64,000 nucleotides of DNA from Colias croceus (lineage: Eukaryota; Arthropoda; Insecta; Lepidoptera; Pieridae), in assembly GCF_905220415.1 (NCBI RefSeq), contig NC_059553.1:7712501-7776500 (forward strand). The letters run 5' to 3'. Under the pieces are notes generated by a model. The model saw only the letters and a program-made list of their open reading frames with translations. It was not told the origin of the DNA and did not search any database. This document shows positions 23,343 to 33,700 of this stretch, piece by piece. How positions within the stretch are numbered: position 1 is the first letter of the stretch; every line of letters starts with the position of its first letter. Position numbers and translations under genes: made by a program.

Positions 23343-24791
23343 TTTTGACAGTCAATAAATTAATGTCAATATCTTTCTGACAAAAATCTTTGTTCATTAT
23401 GAAAATATGTGACTATGATCCAATGCTATGATCTGACCAAGGTTTTACTGTTCACGTTCACTTAGAAATCGTAAACAATATAATATTTGTATATTTTTAA
23501 TTAATAAATAAATAAAGTATTTTTGCTTCTCAGTTTGCTTTGAGAATGATAATATGGGCGTGTGGACGTGATCGAGGCGTGATGTTTACAAGCCAATTTA
23601 CAAGTATAGTTTAGGAATTTACCAGAATATGAACAAATATTTTACTTTATTACTAAAATATATCAGCCGATATAATCAATAAGATAAAAAATAAAAGAAT
23701 CATAATATTTAAAAAGAAATTTATTTCCGGTTGAAGTTTAGTCTTATAAAATTCAAATATCCAATACATATTTTGTAATATGAAAACTTGGAGAACAGTC
23801 GACAATAATTGTAGGCAATCGGAAGGTAATGAATCGAGGCATTTTAAATGCAATTTCAATAAATAAAATAAAATATATATTAATCTTACTAAACACTGAC
23901 CAATGACTCAATTGTCTTATAGCAATAAATAAAATTTGTTAGCAATTTAAAGAAGTTGTGTTTTGTATGATTGGAGCTTACAACAAAAATGCAAAATGTG
24001 AGAAATTATAATAAATATAATATGGCAAAACAGTTTCGTTGTTATTTTATTCATTTTGTGCAACTATTCGTAAGCAAAAATACGAAATTCTTAGAAAACA
24101 GCCGCAAAATGCGCGAATTTTATGAGTAACCTGTAAAGTTATATTGCCAATTTTTATTTTATTGAATCGAATGCATCATAGAATTAATTGCCGCTATGGA
24201 CAGTATACATGTAAATGCCTTAATTTTAAATATTTCTTAATTAGTCTTATATTTTAATTCGCAATGAAATGACGTATTTTCAATATTAAATCTATTTATT
24301 GCTTTTTGACACTGAATTATTAATTTATAACAATATTCAACAGATTTTTCATTACAACCGATGCACGATGTCATCACATGCAATCGAAGAAGGCATCATA
24401 AAGGCTGTGACAAAAATGCACAATGCAATATCAAATCGTCAAGCGGTTTTATTAATAAAAAGCCATTTTATTATAATTCTTGTATTAAATATCATGTCGT
24501 TTTTATTTTAATTTTATATTTTCACAATTTTTTATGCGAAATCATTGACGCGTAATAAACAACGAGATTTACAATCACGCACGAAAATTATCCAAACTCT
24601 GCCTGCGCGTCTATTAGGTAGAGTTTTTCTATCGGGCATATACGTGACTTTGAACCTTACTGCCACGAAATAAGGTGACAATTTTAATGTTTTATTTTAT
24701 TTATATGTTCGGACATTATTTGAACTTTTAATAGACTATGAGTCTAGTTGTTTATAGGACGTCAATGCAAAAAGTTCCCATTTTTAGCAGT
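23343..24791. other. Intergenic region between the sneaky-like gene and Usp14
   Basis: AT-rich DNA separating the sneaky-like start codon from the Usp14 stop codon. It presumably holds the promoter of the former and the 3'UTR of the latter. No exon, RNA gene or clear transposon was recognised. Confidence 0.5.
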
Positions 24792-27700
24792 CTACGCGAG
24801 CGCAGTGGGCGGGTCACCAGCCGTGTCTTCTGTGACCTCAGTGACCATGGGTTCATCTTCATCGGGGATTTCTAACACTTTTGGTCCGTATAGCAACAGG
24901 TATGCGCAGTGCCAGTCACCTGGGAGCAAATACGATTTATATGAGTCGGATTGTTAATTACAGATTATATAATAATATTATCACTATGAGTGTGTATATA
25001 CGGAAGTCGGAAAGTCAGTCGACTGTTTTTGCTTGAAAGATATTTATTTCTTCATAAGTGAGAGCACCTCAAACTTTCTTTAACAGACGGGACGGAGGCG
25101 TTAATGCAAATTTTTAGTGAAACGTATTCAACTGATCTATTGGCTATGCGAAGTGGGTGGATAGGGAACGGCAAATCGACCGTAGCGCACGACGTGGCAG
25201 AAATGTGAATTAATTCTGGGCTGTCATGTGTCAAATTGCTTTATTTTCATAACTTCCTTTATAATTTTAAGTAAAAACATAAAAATTAGCGATATGGGTC
25301 ATAGTACATGCTGTGTCGTAAATTGTAAAAACAATGGGGAAAACAGCAAAGACAAAAATGGATAGCTGCTGTGAAGAGAAAAAATTATTTTTCACCAGGA
25401 AGAAAATCGCTAGGTATAATATACACACTCACTTTTTACACTATTTTTTTCAATTTCGTTGAAAAACTAGTCGAAAATCAATATCACAAAAATATCTTAT
25501 CATCTAGTTGACATCAGTTGAAATGATTTGACAGATGACAAGTCCTGAATAGTTGCGGCCACTAGGGGCGCTGTCATCGCGCACACAACGAATACTAATA
25601 TTATAAAGCTGAAGCTGTTTGTTTGAACGCGTTAATCTCAGGAACTACTGGTTTGATTTGAAAAAAAATTTCGATAGCCTATTTATCGAGGAAGGCTATA
25701 GGCTATATATCATTACGCTAAGACCAACAGGAGCGGAGCCACGTGGGTGAAACCGCGAAGCGCAGCTAGTTACTAAAGTGAGTAATTATTTATTAACTCA
25801 GGCCCCGGAACCACAGACACAATAGAAAATCTATTGTGTCTGGGACCGATCGGGCCGCTTGGGGCTCAATCACCTTACCCTTCCACTTGCCTTTACACCC
25901 GACTGTTATATTTTAGTAGATAGGTTTTAGGTATTTTCCCCTTTAAATTCGTCATTACGTACCTCCGCCGCTCAGCTTCAGCACCTCCTCCTCGGTGACG
26001 GGCGTGACTGCGTCGTCGTCGCAGCGCAGCCAGCCGGCCCCGCGCGCGACCCACGCCACGTAGTGCCCGGAGACACACACCTCTATACACAACACACATC
26101 ACACACAACACACACCTCCGCCGCTCAGCTTCAGCACCTCCTCCTCGGTGACGGGCGTGACTGCGTCGTCGTCGCAGCGCAGCCAGCCGGCCCCGCGCGC
26201 GACCCACGCCACGTAGTGCCCGGAGGACGACGAGCGGCCGCGGTGCGTGAGTACCGCCTGCAAGCGGTAGTAGCCGCTGTTGTTGCTGCCGATGTCTGTT
26301 AAGGAAATTAAAGATTAAAAAAAAATACGTGTGGCACTCGAGGACTGCCGCGGTAAAGCTATTGCATAGCATGCCTTCAAGCCACACCTCCGTGCCTGTC
26401 GGAGTGGGGAGCGTGAGGTTTTTCGTTACGCAATTTCTGGATTCGGTCCCCGCGCTCAAGGCCCGGGACAGAAGCTATGCAATAGCTTAATAAGGGCTTA
26501 AGACAATTTAAGCTGAACGCGCACCTGTCCGCGCCGCACGCGTCGAATCGCATCTAACGTTTTAAAAATTCTCCGTTTTTTTTTTTTTAATTTTAAAAGG
26601 CCGCAAAAAGGTCGAACGGTTCCAAGGACCGATATAGCGAAACTGTCAACCATGCGGATGACACCATCCCCGGCACACCAGCCTGCCCGCACGCATCGAA
26701 ATTCATGACGTGCGTGACGCTAGCTCGTGGAATCAGTATACCTACACGATTTTATGGAGATGCTGATCGTTCGGCGCAGCGCAAAGCCGTACCTATACTA
26801 TTTCATATAAAGATTTAAAAAATGCGATGACTGCGGCGAGGAAAGGTGCGCGTTCAACTTATTTATTTATTTATTTATTTTAATTAGGCACACCAACAAT
26901 AAATACATTTGACATTGATATAATTAACATTATTAATTAATTAATATTATGTACTTATCAATAAAAGGTGTACACAGCATTTATAAATTAAATAGAATTA
27001 TTTATGAACATAACAGATAATTAATTACATTACAATATAAATATTTATTTTTTATTAGTGTTATCTATAATTAAGTATTTATAAAATTATTATTAATCGT
27101 TTTACAAATTATTATTAATCAAGCAATTAATAATTTTATGTTTGTATTGTGCAAGAGATCCAAAGAATATATCAAGGTCCGGTATAGAAGTGACAAATTG
27201 GTTATATGCTGCACACATACGAGGCAATGGTGCTTGACGTACTAAATTAGTTCGGCTCACTGGTAAATCAAAGAGATTACTAATCGGTTTTCTGGGTAAA
27301 TTAGACGGGATTCGAAAAGTGATACCAGAAACAATATCCTCACAGGTAGTTAAACCATTTACACAGTTAAAAAGAAATACCAAGTCGTGTAATTTACGGC
27401 GATCTCTTAACGTCATCATTTTGAAGTAATGTAAGCGCTCAGCATACGGACAACGATGTGAGATACCTGGGGAGGTAAAAGCCAAATGCCTAGTGAACGA
27501 TCGCTGTATGGATTCTATGCGCTGCGAGTGCACGGCGTGATGGGGATTCCACACAACACATGCAAACTCGAGGTGACTCCGTACGAGTGCATTATATAAG
27601 GCAATTTTTGTTGATGCTTTAAAGGATGTAGCATTTCTTTTAATAAACCCAGTCATCCTTGCAGCTTTCTTAATTATTATATCAAGATGAGATGTAAGTT

Positions 27701-30700
27701 TGAGTTTACTATCCAACTTTATAAATATTTATAAATATTTGAAAATTCATATAAATAAAAAAAAGTGAAACTCCTTTTGGCGCGCTGAGAGCAAAATTTC
27801 AAGGTGGCATCATGGCAAAATTGTTACGTCATGGAGTAAGGCAACGATTTTGTTATGTTTGAATTTTCCCAAAGAAGTTTCACTTCTGACATGTGTGCTC
27901 GGAAAAAACGCTCTTCAAGAATAATGATGCCTTATACTGGCGAAATAATTCTTAAAAACAGAAAAATTATGTATTGTAAGAAATAACACGCGCGGCCGGG
28001 TTAAATATTAATTTGAATGTAATAAGAATGCGATTCTACACAGCTACCTAATTGATGTAGGTAGTTGATAACAAAACGCAGCAAGTCAACGACTATTAGC
28101 AAAGTGAAGGTAGTTGGGTCGAACGTCGTATAAACAACGTCCGCGCCCCTAGGCACGATTCGTACGAATGCGCCACGAGACAAAGGAAAGCGGCTTTTTA
28201 TAGTATTCGACAGCTAAGCATGTTCAGACTTGAAATAATGACAACTATGTTGACAACTATTCATCCACAAAAATATTAAATCAAAAGTTACGTCTAACAC
28301 GGCCATACTGACAATCGTACGTCCTCGTACGCCTTTTTCTCGTATTACAGTACAACGGTAGTTCATCTCGGGATTACACAACCATCCTGCCTCGGCCACA
28401 CTGACCTTACAGAACAACAATCACATCCACATGACATAGGCACTACGTTCGCGTATCATGGGAACAACGCCTACTCATTTGTGACATAGGCACGACGTTC
28501 GCTTAACACAAATGAAGGCTCAACTACCCCGGACCGCAGGGCGCAGTCCGGATAGCACACACAATTCCTTCGATGAACTACATTCCCGTTACAATAATCC
28601 ACGCAACAAACTTTTACTTCACACAACGCACGAAAAAACACAAACGCCAGTATGCCGTTACAAAACTACGTAAACTCAAAACACATTTAAAAAGTATGGG
28701 CTTGAATTCTATCCCGCTTCTGATGTAAGAAATAACACGCGCGGCCGGGTTAAATATTAATTTGAATGTAATAAGAATGCGATTCTACACAGCTACCTAA
28801 TTGATGTAGGTAGTTGATAACAAAACGCAGCAAGTCAACGACTATTAGCAAAGTGAAGGTAGTTGGGTCGAACGTCGTATAAACAACGTCCGCGCCCCTA
28901 GGCACGATTCGTACGAATGCGCCACGAGACAAAGGAAAGCGGCTTTTTATAGTATTCGACAGCTAAGCATGTTCAGACTTGAAATAATGACAACTATGTT
29001 GACAACTATTCATCCACAAAAATATTAAATCAAAAGTTACGTCTAACAGTATAGAATCGATCTATTTCAGCGTAATTTATTATTTTAATTTTTTAATAGA
29101 AATAATAAATTATATTTTAATAATGCCACTAACCGTCTTCAAACCAGTACGGCATTATTTTCTTTTTCCTGACGTTCTGATTGTCACCCTGGTTCTTGTT
29201 ACGCGCAGCAAGAGACGTTTCCACGGATGCATCTTCAAGTTCCTGTAAAACAATCACAATATTACTTTTAATTTAATTTAAAATAAATAGTCTCAAGCGT
29301 AATTATTATTAATTAATTTAAATTGATAATCTCGAGCGTTTATTAAAGATGTAAAAGTTAACTATTACAAATTATTATAATTATTCAAGAGATATTTTCG
29401 GAATAACAATTTTTTTTAATATTATTTTGCTCAATTAATACAACATTATTAAGTTAGTTGTTGAACCAACAAACCTATACTATATTAGAAAACGCAAGCA
29501 AATATGTACCTTAAACTTATTCCGCATAGGAGTCAGTCTCTCTTGCAATTCCGGCGAGCACAGTTCATAAACATCTAAGTCCAGAGGGAATTTAACATCT
29601 TTGAGTATTTTCGCGTTAATCGACTCCTTCTCTTTATAGTAGAACCTCACGAATTGCACTGTCAAGTACGCTGGTAGACGACTTATTTTGCTCTGAAAAT
29701 AAATATAATGATCATGAACGGTTTTAAGAAGAAGCTTGACTTGTATCAATCCAAATTATAATGATCTATTTCTTTACCAAATTTTATGAATATTCAATAG
29801 CCATGACTGGTTGCGATCATAATATGAATTTGCCAGTCAGTTTAATTCAGGGCGTAAACTGTCTGGAAATAAGTGGTCAAAGTCGCGCTACCACTAAGCA
29901 ACATTTGGATCACAAATATGATTGATAGAGAAATTTAAGTAAAAGAATTTGATAATTAATTTTTTTTTACCAATACTCACTGTTTTCGTATAAACAGCAT
30001 CCCTTCCTAATGTCTGTGACAGTTTCGTGATTTGTTCTGACATTTTCTGTAAAAAAAATAAAACATGTGAACACAAATCAACTTTCGGTAACTTGACACA
30101 TTTTTTAGTCTACTATAAAAAGATATATTTCAAGGTTCCATCTATTTATTTACTAAATTATGCAGTAGTTAATAGTGAAAGGGCGGCCGTACACGGACCG
30201 CTTCAGGCAGTTGAGACCGACGGCTTGAAGCCGCGACCGCGCGGTGAACTATGGACATTCATTCACTGCCGTACACATGACTGCTCGAGCCGTCGCGACC
30301 GCTTCAAGCTGTCAACTGCGCGATTTGTAGCGACAGCTCGAGCAGTCCGTGTACGTCGCTCAGCCGTTAACTGCTCGAGCTGCCCGTGTACGGCCGCTCA
30401 AAGTTTTAAAATCAAGATTTATAGACGACAAATGACATTGAATTCTTAATCAAACATGAAAACAACAACAATCATTTAAACAATTTTTTTTTACAAATAC
30501 ACAATCCAGAAACACTTACAGATCTAAGTCCAGACTGCAGATACTTGACATCTTGGGAGATAAAACAGGACAGTTGTAGGAAAGACTCAGATGATTTGGT
30601 CGGTGGCTCGTCCGCTTCGCTACACACTAGCTCCACGTCCAGGGTGCCGCCGAAATATTTCTCGATGAACGATTTGCTAATAAAAATAAAATATATATAT

Positions 30701-33700
30701 TTTATAATATATTATTTATGATATTTAATGTAAAGTTTATTACCGCAATATCAAAAAGTGTATACAATTTGATTATTTTGTTCCACTCATTTATTAAGTA
30801 TGGTATCCATTTACTTCCAGGTTTGGCATAATATCTTAATTTATAGTTTGAATTGCTATTCTGTTACCTTATTCTTTACCCCACGATAATACACACATAT
30901 TGTGCTAGCCATTAATTCATGATTATTACTCATACAACAGCAACATCCTTACACACACAGTCATTTATAAGCTACCTTTCTGGTGCGGGCATGGGCAGCC
31001 TCATCCTCAGCGCTCTTACAATCTTCGTCCAGCACTCAGAAGAATCCTGCTGCGCTAGATGCCCATCGTAGGCCCAATCAGCGAGTTTCGGTGCTGCATC
31101 GTGAAGCGCTTGCAGCGTATTACAGCACACAGTCACTTATAACAAACCTTTCCGGTGCGGGCATGGGCAGCCTCATCCTCAATGCTCGTACAATCTCGGT
31201 CCAACACTCAGAAGCGTCCTGTTGCGCTAGATGTCCATCAGAGCCCCACTCAGCGAGTCTCGGCGCTGCATCGTGAAGCGCTTGCAGCAGTCGTGCAGCG
31301 GCTGCAGCACATGAACCAGCACCACCCCCGTCTAATGCCCGCACTGTGTCGCTCAGCGCTGATGTTAGACTACCAGCAGTTCCGCCTCCGGAAGCTGCGA
31401 ATACAATTTCATGTTTTCTTCATGTAATATAAAAAGATTTGATTTTGATAAAAGATTTTGAACGGGTTTCAATGACATTAAAATTCTGATTATATGTATT
31501 TGGTACATATGTTATCACAATTTTTAGGGTTCCGTACCTCAAAAGGAAAAAAACGGAACCCTTATAGGATCACTTTGTTGTCCGTCTGTCCGTCCGTCCG
31601 TCTGTCAAGACCCTTTTTCTCAGGAACGCGTGGAGGTGAAATTTATATCAATTACTCAGGTCTACTGTCCCTTGAAGCTGTGAAAAAATCAAACTTCTAA
31701 GCCAACGCAATCAAAAGATACAGCCGTTTATGCCGCAAATTTTCGACACTTGCAAGGGAATCAAAACCTACAGGGTGCTTCCCGTGAACTCAGAATCTTG
31801 AAATTTGGTACGAAGCAACGTCTTATAACATAGATAAAGGAAAAATTACGAAAACCATACATTTTTAGTAACATCACCTAATATTTATTTTTTTAATAAT
31901 TTTAAACTTACTACCCATTTCCTCATAAACGCGTAGAGGTATTAAATTGAAATTCATACCAAATACTCAGGTCTATAATACCTTTAAGCTGTAACAAAAT
32001 CAAACTTCTATGTCAATGCAATCAAAAGAAACAGCAATTTAAGCTGCATATTTTGAAACTCGCAAGTACTCGCAAGGGAATCAAAACCTAAAGGGTACTT
32101 CCAGTCGACCTAGAATCTTGAAATTTGGCATGAAGCAACGTTTTATAGCACACATAAAGGAAAAATTCCGAAAACCTTAAATTTTACGGGACCCTCGGTG
32201 CGCGAGTCCGACTCGCACTTGGTCGGTTTTTTTTTTATTTTTCACAACCAACATTGCCCTGCTTCTATTGGTCTTAGCATGATTATATATAGATTACCTC
32301 AGTAAATTATTTAATTATGAAAATAATTTGTCTTATTTGATCTGTAAATCCTGAAATTAGTGCATTCAATTTAACAAAGAAACTCATAAGCTTTATAAGT
32401 ATACACTAATATTACCGTAAAACAAAAATATTCTAAAATTTTATTGTTGCAAACATGATCATTGTACATTTGACCTTTTCTACTTACAGAGGTGATTGGA
32501 TGCGTAATAAAACATAAAGACATCATAATCATTCAGATTTATGTAAACAAAAATTGTGAAAAGAAATGTTAATGAAATATAATTAATGCATGCCCTATAG
32601 CTTACTAAGCAAACATTTTATTAACTATACATGATAATAAACTAGCTTTCCGTCCGCGGTTTCGCCCGCTTTGACTAAACCATTTAATACTAAAACCTTC
32701 CTCTTGAATCACTCTATCTATTAAAAAAAACACAATAAAATCCGTTGCGTAGTTTCAAAGATTTAAGCATAAATAGGGACAGAGAAAGTGACTTTGTTTT
32801 ATACTATGAAATGATTTAACATTAAATTAATAAACTTACATTGGTCATAATTGAGTAAGGCATTTCTTAGTTCTGGGACTGTCTTAAGGCACTGTACTGT
32901 TGCGTTCATGTAGCATGTGTTGCCTAAATTGACCAGACCCTCTGGTAGATCGAGCTGCAAATAAGATATCAAGAATTAACATTGGCTGTGTAGTACAAAT
33001 AAAAAAAAATATATTTTAAAGATGGTGGTAAATGTTTTTTTTTTTTTTTTTTTGTATGTTGTTAAAACTAATAACAAATATGAAAATATTCCAATTATGA
33101 CACTATAGAAGTGTGTAAGCATCTTTCAAGTTAATCGATACTAATATTATAAAGCTGAAGAGTTTGTTTGAACGCGCTAATCTCAGGAACTACTGGTCCG
33201 ATTTGAAAAATTCTTTCGGTCTTAGATAGCCTATTTATCAAGGAAGGCTATAGGCTAAATATCATCATGCTAAAACAAACAGGAGTGGAGCCACGCGGGT
33301 GAAACCGCGGAGCATAGCTAGTAACACATAATTAGACTATGTTTAAAGATCTATATTTGTTATTCTATTTCTACTCTAAGTTACAAATACATATTTATAC
33401 AGTAATATTTATACTCTTCTTTAGGTACTTACAGCAGTAGCCAGCTCTGACTCATTCATGTCCTCCACAAATTTGGTTTTTTCCACTGGAGCGGAGGGCA
33501 CATCTTCCTCTTTGCTACCCATAACCAGCACTAAGGCATTCTAAAACAATCATTGAAATATATCAGAAAAAAAGCTTAAATTAAGTTGTGGAAATCACTA
33601 CATAGACCGCTATATTATGATATATGATCTAATCAATATAAAATACCTATGCATTGGATTTTGAAGTGGTTTCTTTTAAATGTTATAGCTGAATCATGTT

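Noticed and set aside
24748..24957. Plus-strand 69-codon Ser/Gly-rich frame with apparent splice sites
   Set aside because: It is the antisense shadow of the last Usp14 exon; the minus strand reads DWHCAYLLLYGP in the exact phase needed.
25893..26459. 188-codon minus-strand Arg/Ala-rich frame
   Set aside because: It is the wrong frame of GC-rich Usp14 exon 10 and its duplicate; the repeated peptide only reflects the duplication.
28001..28183. Identical 60-codon frame repeated at 28750-28932
   Set aside because: It lies inside the LTRs of the TRIM element and overlaps their probable promoter; repetition is due to the LTR pair.
30983..31427. Overlapping plus-strand frames with similar peptides (MRAWAASSS...)
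   Set aside because: Antisense shadows of the two exon-5 copies of Usp14.
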